This document shows, one piece after another, positions 1 to 10,270 of a DNA stretch of 64,000 bases (the stretch's first letter is position 1; the number at the start of each line of letters is the position of its first letter). The DNA is from Clostridiales bacterium (GTDB taxonomy: Bacteria > Bacillota > Clostridia > Oscillospirales > CAG-272). The notes beneath the pieces are model-generated. The model did no database searches, was not told the DNA's origin, and saw only the letters and a list, made by a program, of their open reading frames with translations. A program made the position numbers and the translations under genes. The DNA lies in NCBI GenBank assembly GCA_012727435.1, contig JAAYHB010000021.1:124001-188000 (forward strand), given 5' to 3'.

Positions 1-637
1 GCTCGTGCGGATACATCGAGTAAACCCCTTCGGCATTCGCAATGCCGACAAGGTTTATCATCTCCAGCGTTCTGGCCTTTACCTCCTCTTTTGACATTTT
101 GGGGTTATGGAGCTTTATCACCTCGTCCACCTGCGGACCTACTCGGAAGACCGGGTTGAGCGAAGTCATAGGCTCCTGAAATATCATTGAAACCTGATTG
201 CCGCGGATCTCCATCATTTTGGAGGTCGGGGTGTTGACAATGTTGTAAGCCTGCCCGGCCCCCATGTTAAAGCGGATCTCGCCGCCCACGACCTGGCCGG
301 CCGGACGCTGCAGCAGCTGCATGAGCGAGAGCGATAAAACGCTCTTCCCGCAGCCCGATTCGCCGACTACCCCGACGGTTTTGCATTTGGGTATGTCAAA
401 ACTCACGCCGTCAACCGCCTTGACGGTTCCGATATCGGTAAAGAAATATGTGCAGACATTGTCAAATTCGACTATGTTGTTCTCGTCGCGCATCCTGGTA
501 ATATAGGTCGACGGGTCCTTCTTGGAGTTGTTCCGCTCGCGCTCGAGTTTTCTGAGCAGTTTTCTGTTAAACCGGGAAATTGCCCGTGATTCGGCACCCG
601 AGATATACCAGGTCTTCTTTTTTGTTTTTTCAGACAT
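1..637 (-). CDS. Dipeptide/oligopeptide ABC transporter ATP-binding protein (DppD/OppD-like), truncated by window edge
   Basis: Reverse-strand translation from ATG at 637 contains a Walker A-like SGCGKS segment and a QEPMTSLNP Q-loop; adjacent to matching permeases. Confidence 0.85.
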   Translation of the reverse strand, partial: MSEKTKKKTWYISGAESRAISRFNRKLLRKLERERNNSKKDPSTYITRMRDENNIVEFDNVCTYFFTDIGTVKAVDGVSFDIPKCKTVGVVGESGCGKSVLSLSLMQLLQRPAGQVVGGEIRFNMGAGQAYNIVNTPTSKMMEIRGNQVSMIFQEPMTSLNPVFRVGPQVDEVIKLHNPKMSKEEVKARTLEMINLVGIANAEGVYSMYPHE

Positions 638-656
638 AATACTGCGCCTCCTTCTC

Positions 657-2741
657 CTAACTTTTCATCTTGGGGTCGAAGGCATCGCGCAGTCCGTCGC
701 CTACAAAGTTGAAGGCTATGACCGTAAGACAAATCAGAAGCCCGACCGGTATCCAGATATATGTGTAGTTGACCATGCTGTTATAGTCAGAAACCGAGTT
801 TATCATGGTACCCCATGTAGCAAGCGGGTGCTTAACCCCAAGTCCGAGGAATGACAGTGTCGATTCAAGCAGAATAACCGAACCGAGCCCGGCGGTCGCG
901 GTAACTATCAGCTGGGGCATAACATTCGGAATTAAGTGGCGGAATATTCTTCTCGAAACCCTGAGCCCTTCAACCTCGGTTGCCAACATGAATTCCTGCT
1001 CGCGCAGCGAAAGAATCTGTCCGCGGACAAGTCTTGCCACCGAAGCCCAGCCCAAAAATCCAAGAACGGCCATAAGCCATATCAAACGGATATAGGGGTT
1101 TACCTGCTCGGCATCAAGATATGCGCCGATGATTATCATAATCGGCAGACTGGGTATGCAGTAGAATATTTCGACAAGCCGCATGATAAGCGTATCCACC
1201 CAGCCGCCGAAGTATCCCGATATACCTCCCATGATGATACCGAGAATTGTTTCGATGATAACCACCACAAAACCGACCATCAGCGAAATCCGCCCGCCGT
1301 ACATTATGCGTGCAAAAATATCAAAGCCGTCTCCGTCGGTACCCAGAATGTGAACGTCAGTCGAGACTTCACTGAACGGCGGCGCATATCTATCAATCAA
1401 ATACCTGAAGCGGTCGCAGGTAATAGTATAGTTGTCGCCCTTGCGGGTAATAGTGACCTTTGTGTCCTCGTAGATGACATTTCCGTCCTCGTCGACCATG
1501 ACCGAGCCGTCAGATGCCTGCTTTTCAACCTTGGTAATCAGAGTGTCGACACTCTTGCCCTGCTCGATCATTTCCTCTATCTTGCGCCGCACGTCTTCCT
1601 TAAACTCAATCGTCAGGTCGCCCGAGCCGCTGTGACGGCTTACCGAGAAGGTGGTAAACCGCGCATAGGGATTTTTTGTTTCACCCAAACGATATATATT
1701 GACTACAGTGTCTCGGTTCTCAATTTCTTCGGAAATTACATAGTCAATCCCATTATAACTGAAAGCGCCGCCTCTGCAATATCCTATCAACGCCGCTTTG
1801 ACGAAATCCGCCGGCACCGCCGCGCCGCTAAGTATGTCGACCGAATAGGTCGAGCAGACAAAAAGGATGTCGCCAATGGCAAATTTATATATGTCATAGG
1901 CGCCGGGAGCGGCCTGATCTAACAGATACCGGCTGCCGCCGAACTCAAAGGTTTTTTCTCCTTCGGTAATCGCCGCAAGCACAGCATCCTCAAAGCCCCC
2001 GCCGGGATTTTCTGCGATGTACTGAATCCCCGAATCCGCATAATATTTCACGGCATATTTCTTGCGGCCGGTATTCTCCACCGCATAAGTCTTCCCGTCA
2101 TAGACAAACTTATCAAGATTGTCCATGGCCGCAGTCTTTGCCATTTCTCCGAAAGCTTCATCCATAACAATACCTTCGGAATAGGTAAGCGTCTGGGTAA
2201 GCATATCAAATTCGCAAATGAGCAGCTCCGAGGCATGGACGCCTATGCGGTTCAAATTGCTGACGTTGAGGGTATATACATTATCTGCCTGGTATTGAAC
2301 AAGGTATTTTTCTCCCGAATCGCTCTTGACCAACATGATATCGTCGCCGGTTTTTTTCATTTCGTTGATGTAATAATTCATCATGTTGGTTACCGAATAA
2401 TGAACAGACACCGATTCGTCAACCTTTATGATTGAGTATTCCGTGCGCTTCTGTGCCGCGGCATAATCCGCGTTCTCCAAAATATCGGTTTTATAGAACT
2501 TGTCTGTCTGCTCGTAGGGGTAGAAGATCGGTCCTATAAAGCAAAAGACAAACATGAAAATAAGTATACAGGAACCGACAATCGCCAGACGGTTGCGGAT
2601 AAACCGCTTGAATACCAGCCTGCCGGGACTCAACACCTTCACCCGCTGGGTGTCGTCCAGATGGTCGACGCCCCCCTCTGCATGGAGACGGCTTTTGGAC
2701 TCCATCTCTTTGAGCATCTCATTTAAATCTCTCTCTGCCAT
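657..2741 (-). CDS. Oligopeptide ABC transporter permease (DppC/OppC-like) with a ~390 aa insertion between TM1 and the permease core
   Basis: C-terminal HILGTDGDGFDIFARIMYGGRISLMVGF and GWASVARLVRGQILSLREQEFMLA EAA-like loop; 694 aa versus ~300 aa expected. Confidence 0.9.
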   Translation of the reverse strand: MAERDLNEMLKEMESKSRLHAEGGVDHLDDTQRVKVLSPGRLVFKRFIRNRLAIVGSCILIFMFVFCFIGPIFYPYEQTDKFYKTDILENADYAAAQKRTEYSIIKVDESVSVHYSVTNMMNYYINEMKKTGDDIMLVKSDSGEKYLVQYQADNVYTLNVSNLNRIGVHASELLICEFDMLTQTLTYSEGIVMDEAFGEMAKTAAMDNLDKFVYDGKTYAVENTGRKKYAVKYYADSGIQYIAENPGGGFEDAVLAAITEGEKTFEFGGSRYLLDQAAPGAYDIYKFAIGDILFVCSTYSVDILSGAAVPADFVKAALIGYCRGGAFSYNGIDYVISEEIENRDTVVNIYRLGETKNPYARFTTFSVSRHSGSGDLTIEFKEDVRRKIEEMIEQGKSVDTLITKVEKQASDGSVMVDEDGNVIYEDTKVTITRKGDNYTITCDRFRYLIDRYAPPFSEVSTDVHILGTDGDGFDIFARIMYGGRISLMVGFVVVIIETILGIIMGGISGYFGGWVDTLIMRLVEIFYCIPSLPIMIIIGAYLDAEQVNPYIRLIWLMAVLGFLGWASVARLVRGQILSLREQEFMLATEVEGLRVSRRIFRHLIPNVMPQLIVTATAGLGSVILLESTLSFLGLGVKHPLATWGTMINSVSDYNSMVNYTYIWIPVGLLICLTVIAFNFVGDGLRDAFDPKMKS

Positions 2742-2750
2742 GCCGACCTC

Positions 2751-3743
2751 CTAATTAACCCTGACTCTCGGGTCGACCACCGCATAAAGGATATCCGCGA
2801 TAAGCGTGCCGAGCAGCGTAAGTATTGTGCTGAAAGCAAGGTAGAACATTGTAAAGGGGATATCCCCGTTTATCATGGAGTAATACGAGGTGTAGCCTAT
2901 CCCGCGTATTGAAAAAAGAGTCTCGGTAATCAGCGCTCCCGAAAAAAGACCCGGCAATGAACCGCCGAGTATTGTGACCAGCGGAATAAGCGTGTTTCTG
3001 AACGCATGATACCCGATTACCTTGTTCTCGGGCAGCCCCTTGGCGCGGGCGGTCCGTATATAATCGGCGTTCAGGACTTCAAGTGTATTTGTTCTGGTAT
3101 AGCGCATAAGGCTGCCTATACCGATTATTGTCAATGTCATAGCGGGCAGTACAAAATGCCATGCGACATCAAGCAGCCAGGCAAATCCGGTCAGCTTGCC
3201 GGCAAGCCGGGCCGTCACCATGCCGAAGGGCTCAAACCACCCGAGCTTGGCCGCAAAAACATATTTCAGGACAGTCGCCACAAAAAAGGTCGGCATTGAA
3301 ATGCCTATCAGAGCGATAACTGTTACGGTATAATCGGTTACGCTGTACTGCTTGGTTGCGGCCAGCACGCCGAGCGGAACCGCAATCACTATTTCAAGAA
3401 TAAAGGCGATAAGCGCCAAAAAGAAGCTGTACCAGATAACCTCCGAGAATTTTTCGGTGACGTCTACAGTCCACTGCCAGCTCTCACCGAACTCCCCCTG
3501 TATCGCATGGCTGAGCCATGTGAAAAAGCCGGGAATCACTCCCTTGTCCAGACCATACTGTTTGTTTAGTTCCTCAATCCATTGCTGAGCGCTTTTCTGG
3601 CTTCCCGGCTGGGTTGCAAGCTCTCTTGCGGTTCTCTCGACATAGCTTGTCGGGAGGTTGTTCATCAGAAGATATATAAGAAACATCGAGAAAAAGAGAA
3701 TTACGACACTCAGCAGCAGCCGCTTTACAATAAATTTCAACAT
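2751..3743 (-). CDS. Oligopeptide ABC transporter permease (DppB/OppB-like)
   Basis: MLKFIVKRLLLSVVILFFSMFLIYLLMNNLP N-terminus and YIRTARAKGLPENKVIGYHAFRNTLIP motif; ORF extends to 3827 but the internal Met is the likelier start. Confidence 0.88.
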   Translation of the reverse strand: MLKFIVKRLLLSVVILFFSMFLIYLLMNNLPTSYVERTARELATQPGSQKSAQQWIEELNKQYGLDKGVIPGFFTWLSHAIQGEFGESWQWTVDVTEKFSEVIWYSFFLALIAFILEIVIAVPLGVLAATKQYSVTDYTVTVIALIGISMPTFFVATVLKYVFAAKLGWFEPFGMVTARLAGKLTGFAWLLDVAWHFVLPAMTLTIIGIGSLMRYTRTNTLEVLNADYIRTARAKGLPENKVIGYHAFRNTLIPLVTILGGSLPGLFSGALITETLFSIRGIGYTSYYSMINGDIPFTMFYLAFSTILTLLGTLIADILYAVVDPRVRVN

Positions 3744-3881
3744 TTTTATCACCACACCGCCATTTGGCGGCAAAAAAACTTGGTTGATTTGATATAAATT
3801 AGATGTTTTTTTCTTCTTCATAAGCAAGAGTCTGCTTAGGGCAGACTCTTGCTTACAAAGTTATAACCAAAATCCCGGAAA

Positions 3882-6281
3882 TCAGTTCATCTCAAGAAGT
3901 TCAATGTCATTAGCCCAACCCCAGAATGTCGTGATGTCAGGGGTCAGAGTGTCAAGATTTATTCTGGCTGTGCTGAAGATGACACAATTCTGTCTCTGAT
4001 ATGTCGGAACCTCGACGCCCCAGTCAAGAATTATATCAAGGCATTGCTTATATGTGGTCTTTCTGAAGGAGGTGTCGCTCGACTTCCTTGCGGCCATAAT
4101 AAGCTCGTCAAGCCGGCTGTCGGCTATGGCGTAATGGTTGGAATCCGTGCCACCCTTGCCGACCACATTGCTGCTGTGATAGATCTGATACATATCCGGG
4201 TCTGCAGTAGCCTGCCATGCAGCGGCCCAAATCTCGCCGGTACCGGCCTCCAGTGCGGTCCAAAGCACGTTGGAATCGGACGGGTCGTTAATGTTCAGGG
4301 TGATACCGATGGTCTCAAGCGCCGACTTGGCCGAGGTCAAAATTCCGTATGCCGGATGGTCTCCGATGCCGTCGCCCGGGACAATGGCTTCATATGTCAT
4401 TTTTGCTCCGGCAGGTGCCGCAGTAAATTTCTTGGCAGCGTCATCCCAGGTATATCCGGCTGCCTTGAAGAAGTCGATAGCGGCATTGAGGGCGGCCTCA
4501 TACTTCTGGGTTTCGGTCATGCTGTCGTTGTAAATCGGGTTACCGTTTACATCCTTGGAGTATGCTATTTCATAGTCTGCATCAGCGGGTCTCGGTGCCG
4601 CCCAGGAAGTGTTGGAAATCGGGTACTGGATAACCTGAGCCCTCTCTCCGTAATAAGAGGCAATCACGGCATCCCTGTAAACCGCAAAGAGGGTGGCAAA
4701 GCCTTTTCTGAGGTTCTTGGAAGCATCGCTTCCCGGATCATTGCCGACCTTTACGTTGTCGGCGCATATGCCGATGTAGCCGTAGCCGAGATTGTCAACC
4801 GCGTTATAGGTAATGACATCGCCGGTGAGCTGGCCGTTTGAGTTTGCATTCTTGATTGCCTGAAGAATATCGTCATTAACAGACGGGTTGGCAATATCTA
4901 TGGTGCCGCTTCCAATACCGGCAACCTTATCGGCTGCGGTGGTTATCTCCTGGAATTTGATATACTTAATCTTCGGTGCGCCCTTGTAGTAGTATTCATT
5001 GCGCTCGAAGAGGACGATACCGTTCTCAAAGCTCACGAACTTATAGGGACCCGCGCCCATGGGCTTGGTAGTCTTGGCTCTCACGCTGGACAGGTCGCCT
5101 TTCGGGAAGCCGAACATATTTTTGTCGTAATCGTATTTGGCTTTGTCGCCGTAGTAGTGCATCGGAGCAACCGAGAGAGCTAACTTGTAAATCGCGGTGG
5201 CGTCAAACTCGGTCATGGTCACTTTGAGCGAGTAGTTGCCGGTCTTCTCTATGCCTTCGATTTTGGCGGCAGACTCACCGGTAACGACGCCGGCGTTGTA
5301 CTTGGCGGCGTCATCGCCGAGCTTCTCGTCGACCAGTTCAAACAAATCGGTATCGGCAGCCTCGGTAGCATTGAGGGTCACATAATCACCGCCATATGCA
5401 GCGTCAATATTATCCCAATAGTCCTGTGCGGTCGGGAAAGTGGTTACGCAGTCGTAAACCTTTCCGTTCAGATCCTTGAACTCGCCTGTGAATTCTCCGG
5501 CATCATTCTTGACCCAGCTTCCGAAGCCCCACAAACGCATTCCGAATGCCACGGCATAGTTTGAGTCGGCTGTGATTGCTTCGCCCCATTTGCCGCCGTA
5601 CGCCGTGGTAACGTACTCCGCATAATTGGCGAAAACATAATCTACGATACTCTGAGCAAAGGCCACGCCGGCCTCATCAACTGCCGCCCAATACTTGTCT
5701 GCTTCTTCCTTGGTGAAGTACTTGTATTCGGCTGCGTCGCGCCCGGCCTCAAGTATTAATTTGTTCAGGGCGGTCATTCCGGCTCTGTACTCTTCCATCC
5801 CCTTTATCGGAAGGGTGTAAAAAGTTGAAGAACCATTATATGTCGGATCGCTAAACACATACATCGAGAAGATAACGTCATCTGCCGTGAGCCTTTCGCC
5901 GTCGCTGAACCTGACGTTCCTGCGAAGGTCAAACTCATAGACAACCGTGCCGTCTTGGTTTTGTGTAATTGTACAGTCGGCAATACCCTTGTATTCGTAT
6001 GCTTTTCCGTTGTACTCGATGGTTTCGCCGGTCTTGCCTTTCAGGACGATATTGCCTTCTCTGTCGCCTGTCAGGAGTCCTACCTGAGTCATGTCCGCAA
6101 CATCCATGTCATATCCGGTCTTGGCGAAAAACGGGCTGAACTTTTCCGAAAAAGGATCATACCCGACAACAAGGGTGTCCCCGCCGGTGTACTTTTTCCC
6201 GCATGACGCCATGACAGGCAGCATCAAGCATAGGACAAGCACTACGGCGAGAAACTTGAATAACGTGCTTTTCATTTTCAT
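3882..6281 (-). CDS. Extracellular solute-binding protein family 5 (peptide-binding lipoprotein), 799 aa
   Basis: Lipobox MLPVMASCGKK, FSDGERLTADDVIFSM motif, upstream GGAGG; clustered with Dpp permeases. Confidence 0.9.
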   Translation of the reverse strand: MKMKSTLFKFLAVVLVLCLMLPVMASCGKKYTGGDTLVVGYDPFSEKFSPFFAKTGYDMDVADMTQVGLLTGDREGNIVLKGKTGETIEYNGKAYEYKGIADCTITQNQDGTVVYEFDLRRNVRFSDGERLTADDVIFSMYVFSDPTYNGSSTFYTLPIKGMEEYRAGMTALNKLILEAGRDAAEYKYFTKEEADKYWAAVDEAGVAFAQSIVDYVFANYAEYVTTAYGGKWGEAITADSNYAVAFGMRLWGFGSWVKNDAGEFTGEFKDLNGKVYDCVTTFPTAQDYWDNIDAAYGGDYVTLNATEAADTDLFELVDEKLGDDAAKYNAGVVTGESAAKIEGIEKTGNYSLKVTMTEFDATAIYKLALSVAPMHYYGDKAKYDYDKNMFGFPKGDLSSVRAKTTKPMGAGPYKFVSFENGIVLFERNEYYYKGAPKIKYIKFQEITTAADKVAGIGSGTIDIANPSVNDDILQAIKNANSNGQLTGDVITYNAVDNLGYGYIGICADNVKVGNDPGSDASKNLRKGFATLFAVYRDAVIASYYGERAQVIQYPISNTSWAAPRPADADYEIAYSKDVNGNPIYNDSMTETQKYEAALNAAIDFFKAAGYTWDDAAKKFTAAPAGAKMTYEAIVPGDGIGDHPAYGILTSAKSALETIGITLNINDPSDSNVLWTALEAGTGEIWAAAWQATADPDMYQIYHSSNVVGKGGTDSNHYAIADSRLDELIMAARKSSDTSFRKTTYKQCLDIILDWGVEVPTYQRQNCVIFSTARINLDTLTPDITTFWGWANDIELLEMN

Positions 6282-6489
6282 TCCTCCGTAAAATTAAAAA
6301 GTTATTAATAGTAGCCTTGCTACAAAACAAGACTGCATAAAAACCCGGTAAAAAGCACGTCGGACATGACCGGCGCTTTTTAATATTTAGTATAAAATCA
6401 TCTTATGCATGAATTTTACAATAAATTGTACACATTGTCAATGGTTTTAACGAAATAAAAGTGAAATAAACTTAATGGAATATTTGTAA

Positions 6490-7047
6490 TTATGGAATTA
6501 CCTGCGTTTTGGTGTGTTTTCTGGCACTAAACACCACTGCGGTTGATATAATCATGGTAAAAGCCGAAACAACTGCCAGTATATCCCCGAAACCCGCATA
6601 ACCCTCGGCGCCGAGCAGGTAATAAATTACAAGTCCCGCTGCCGCGAGCGCGCCGAACAGAAGCATGGTAAATGAACATTGAGATATCCGGGTGTAGAGC
6701 CTGTCCTTCTGCTCGCGGGTCAACCCGGGAGCGGGGGGCTTCAGCGTGTACAGCCAGAGGTAGTAAAGCGAGCCGGTGAGAAAGGCTGCCGGCAGAAAGC
6801 CGCAAAAGTAGGGCAGCGAAACATACCATTGCTTCATCGCACCAGACCTAAAGCACAAGCCGGCCCAGAAAAAGACCCAGTAGACGGCCGCCGATAGGGT
6901 CATGGAAAGGCGCGCGCGGCGCACATTGTGAGGATCTGCCGAAAAGCCGTAATACTTCCCGCAGTAGACCGGCCGGGAAACCACCCGGCCATCAGGAAGC
7001 AGGACATTTTCAATTTTGTAATCATTGGTATACTTCTTTGATATCAC
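6490..7047 (-). CDS. Hypothetical membrane protein
   Basis: 185 aa ORF with about four hydrophobic segments; no family recognised. Confidence 0.6.
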   Translation of the reverse strand: MISKKYTNDYKIENVLLPDGRVVSRPVYCGKYYGFSADPHNVRRARLSMTLSAAVYWVFFWAGLCFRSGAMKQWYVSLPYFCGFLPAAFLTGSLYYLWLYTLKPPAPGLTREQKDRLYTRISQCSFTMLLFGALAAAGLVIYYLLGAEGYAGFGDILAVVSAFTMIISTAVVFSARKHTKTQVIP

Positions 7048-7132
7048 CGGCAGATCCTCTCGGCACCAAATCGGCTTGACAAAATTTTATCACAGTCAGG
7101 GACAAAAATCAACAGAAACCGATTTGGAAATA

Positions 7133-8959
7133 TCAGTTTTTTTCAGAGACCTTTATCATCCCGAGCCGACCCGCAATCTCGCGGAACTGCCTGACTGTTT
7201 CGGCAAATACCGAGACCGCGTCTTCGATGACCACGGGCTTTGTCATGTCGATTTCGGCCACCATAAGGCTTTCAAGCGGGCTTTTCGAGTTGCCGCATTT
7301 GAGAAAATCAATGTATTTATTGATATATTCGTCCCCCCGCTCGTTTATCTTCTTCATCACGCTCGAGGCGGCCGAGATGCAGGTCGCATACTTGTAAACA
7401 TAAAAATTATAGTAGAAATGCGGAATGCGCATCCATTCCATTGAAATCTGCTTATCGACCACCACCCGCGGGCCGAAATACTTTTTGACCAGCGCGTAAT
7501 ATTTCTCACAGAGAACCTCGCGGGTGAGCGGCTCGTTGGCCTCGACCAGTGCATAGATGTCCCGCTCAAACTCGGCGAACATTGTCTGCCTGAACAGGGT
7601 GCCCTTAAAAGTCTCCATAATGTGGTTTAAGACCGAAAGCTTTTCCAGGTCGTTTTCTGACTCCCTGAGCTTTTTTGCGGCCAGTACCAGCTCGTTGACC
7701 GTCGAAGCGACTTCCGCGACGAAAATCGTATAGTTCGAGAGGTGGAACTCGTTGCTCTTGTGCGAAAAATACGAGTGCATCGAATGACCGACTTCGTGGG
7801 CCAGGGTCAGCACGTCGTCAAACTTTCCGTTGAAGTTGAGCAGGATATATGGCTCGGTGTCGTAGCTGCCGCCACTGTAAGCACCGCCCCGCTTGCCCTT
7901 GTTCGGATAGACATCCACCCAGCCCCGCTCAAGCAGCCCGGCTCTCAGCGTCTCGTAGTACTCCTCGCCGAATATTTTCGTGGCCTCTAGCACTTCGTCC
8001 CGGGCTTCCTCGTAGGAGTAATCCCTGTCGTAGTCGGCGATAAGCGGCGCGTAGACGTCGTACATGTGGAGCTTCGAGACCCCGAGCACCTCGCGCTTGA
8101 GGTCGTAATAATCAAAGAGAACCTCAAGATTGCGGTTTACCGTATCAATCAGGTTGTTGTAGATTTCCGGGGTCACCTCGTCGGCAAAGGTCGAGGCAAA
8201 AAGACTGTTCTCATACCCGCGGAGCTTTGTCAGCGTGGCCTTTTCTTTGATGAAGCCGTTGAGTATCGTGGCTATCGTATTCCCGAACTGCCCGTACACA
8301 CGATATAGCTTAGTGAAGGCCGCACGGCGCACCCTACGGTTTTTGCTCATCAGAAATTTGACATAGGACGAGTCGGTAAGCTCGACCAGCTTGCCCTCCT
8401 CGTCGCGGATTTTCCCGAACTGCATATCGCAGTCTGTCAGGATGCTGTAAATACCGTCATGCGTGTCAAGCCCCTGGCTCATGCCGGCAAGCAGCTTCTC
8501 GCACTCATCCGAAAGCATATAGGGTTTGCGGCGCAGCTCGACCTCGATTATCCGGCGGTATTTCTCAAGTTCGGGGTATTCGCGGTACCATTCCTCAAGT
8601 GTTGTGGCATCGAGCTTTAAGATATAGGGCGAGACAAAATATGACGCCGCCGTAAAACGGCTGTTTAAATTGATTACCTTTGCGACCTGTGCCTGCCAGC
8701 TGTTGACCGAGGTGTCGACGTCGAAGTTGCGCGCCGCATATTCATACAGCTTGGCCAACTTCCGGTCGATTGCAAAGTGGTCGGCAAGGGCCGCTGCCAG
8801 CGCCTGCGGGCTGCCGAGCATGGTGCTCTCATGTTTCGGGTACTCGGCAATCAATTTCTCGGTCTCCGAAAACTCGGCTGAAAATGCCGCCTCGTCGCGG
8901 TAAATTGCAGACAGGTCCCACTTGTACTTTGCCGGTATGCCGGCTCTTTCTGTTGTCAT
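7133..8959 (-). CDS. pepF: Oligoendopeptidase F (M3 family)
   Basis: HEVGHSMHSYFSH zinc motif, GGAYSGGSYDTEPYILLNF; full-length M3B architecture. Confidence 0.95.
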   Translation of the reverse strand: MTTERAGIPAKYKWDLSAIYRDEAAFSAEFSETEKLIAEYPKHESTMLGSPQALAAALADHFAIDRKLAKLYEYAARNFDVDTSVNSWQAQVAKVINLNSRFTAASYFVSPYILKLDATTLEEWYREYPELEKYRRIIEVELRRKPYMLSDECEKLLAGMSQGLDTHDGIYSILTDCDMQFGKIRDEEGKLVELTDSSYVKFLMSKNRRVRRAAFTKLYRVYGQFGNTIATILNGFIKEKATLTKLRGYENSLFASTFADEVTPEIYNNLIDTVNRNLEVLFDYYDLKREVLGVSKLHMYDVYAPLIADYDRDYSYEEARDEVLEATKIFGEEYYETLRAGLLERGWVDVYPNKGKRGGAYSGGSYDTEPYILLNFNGKFDDVLTLAHEVGHSMHSYFSHKSNEFHLSNYTIFVAEVASTVNELVLAAKKLRESENDLEKLSVLNHIMETFKGTLFRQTMFAEFERDIYALVEANEPLTREVLCEKYYALVKKYFGPRVVVDKQISMEWMRIPHFYYNFYVYKYATCISAASSVMKKINERGDEYINKYIDFLKCGNSKSPLESLMVAEIDMTKPVVIEDAVSVFAETVRQFREIAGRLGMIKVSEKN

Positions 8960-9098
8960 TTACCAAATCTCCTGATTTTTCACCATGATTTGCGTATCCG
9001 GCTGCCAGACTGCCCCTGTCCCTTGTCGCCTGAAGCATCTGTCAGGTTGCCCAACGGGACATCTATCGCAGCTACGTTTTCCTACGGCTGCGTTTTAC

Positions 9099-9134
9099 TC
9101 ATTATAGCACAGGACCCCAAAACATTCAAGGGAA
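9099..9134 (-). promoter_or_regulatory. Sigma70-type promoter upstream of pepF leader
   Basis: Minus strand TTGAAT-17-TATAAT, about 140 nt upstream of the pepF ATG. Confidence 0.55.
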
Positions 9135-9271
9135 ATCTCCCCGACCGCCCTTTATTTTGAGCCACATATTAAAATGTCGGTCATCTGTTGCATCTGCAAC
9201 ATCACCGGCCGGGGAAACGGTATATACTATATGCGCAAGCAAAATTCAGGCAAATGAAAGAAGGTTTTGTT

Positions 9272-10270
9272 ATGAAGCTGCACAAAACAATTTCCGCAAT
9301 TCTTGCGGCGCTCCTAATATCACTGCCAATCGCCGGTTGCGCGGGCGACAAGGGGGGCAAGGTTGACGATGTGACAATCCGTATCGGCGGGCTTGCCGGG
9401 CCGACCTCAATCGGGCTTGTCAAGCTCATGGAGGACAACGAGGCCGGCAAGACCACAAACAAATATGAATTTTCGGTCGACGCCTCCCCCGATGTAATCA
9501 CGCCGAAGCTCGTGCAGGGCAATCTCGACATCGCCGCCGTACCAGCTAATCTTGCTTCGGTGCTCTACAACAACACCGACGGCAAAATCCAGCTTCTGGC
9601 GATCAACACGCTCGGCGTGCTCTATATCCTGACCAGAAATGTTCAGATAAACTCGGTCGCTGACCTTCGAGGAAAAACCATCTACGCCTCGGGCAAGGGC
9701 GCGACCCCCGAGTTCTCGCTGCGCTATATCTTAAGCGAAAACGGTATCTACCCCGACAAAGACGTGACAATCGAATGGAAGAGCGAGCACTCCGAGGTGG
9801 TGGCGGCGCTGAGCACCGCCGGCAGCGGGATAGCCATGCTGCCCCAGCCTTTTGTCACCATCGCCCGGAACACCCTGTCCGACCTTGTCGTCGCTCTCGA
9901 CCTGACCGAGGAGTGGAATAAAATCGGAGGCGGCACCGAAATGCTGACCGGAGTGCTTGTCGTGCGCCGCGAGTTTGCTGAGGCACACCCCGCCGCCCTT
10001 GCCGCATTCCTTGACGAGTACGCCGCCTCCACCGAGTATGTCAACAAAAACGTTTCAGAAGCGGCACAACTTGTCGGGAAGTTCAATATTTTCAATGCAG
10101 CGGTAGCCGAAGCTGCCATACCCCATTGCAATATTACATTCATAGGCGGCGAGAACATGAAACCACTCATGGAGGGCTACCTCAAGGTCCTCTACGACCA
10201 AAAACCGGCCTCGGTCGGCGGCAAGCTGCCGGGCGACGATTTTTACTATGTCTCTAAAGTCTCTGATTAA
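9272..10270 (+). CDS. ABC transporter substrate-binding lipoprotein (NMT1/SsuA-like)
   Basis: Lipobox LPIAGCAG, GNLDIAAVP and DLRGKTIYASGKGATPE motifs; start chosen at MKLHKTI. Confidence 0.85.
   Translation: MKLHKTISAILAALLISLPIAGCAGDKGGKVDDVTIRIGGLAGPTSIGLVKLMEDNEAGKTTNKYEFSVDASPDVITPKLVQGNLDIAAVPANLASVLYNNTDGKIQLLAINTLGVLYILTRNVQINSVADLRGKTIYASGKGATPEFSLRYILSENGIYPDKDVTIEWKSEHSEVVAALSTAGSGIAMLPQPFVTIARNTLSDLVVALDLTEEWNKIGGGTEMLTGVLVVRREFAEAHPAALAAFLDEYAASTEYVNKNVSEAAQLVGKFNIFNAAVAEAAIPHCNITFIGGENMKPLMEGYLKVLYDQKPASVGGKLPGDDFYYVSKVSD

Noticed and set aside
936-1922. 328-aa plus-strand ORF
   Set aside because: Antisense shadow of the DppC-like permease insertion; no RBS and no recognisable domain
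9120-9271. Possible TPP riboswitch upstream of the NMT1-like binding protein
   Set aside because: No CTGAGA or ACCTGATCTGGATAATGCCAGCG-like segments found
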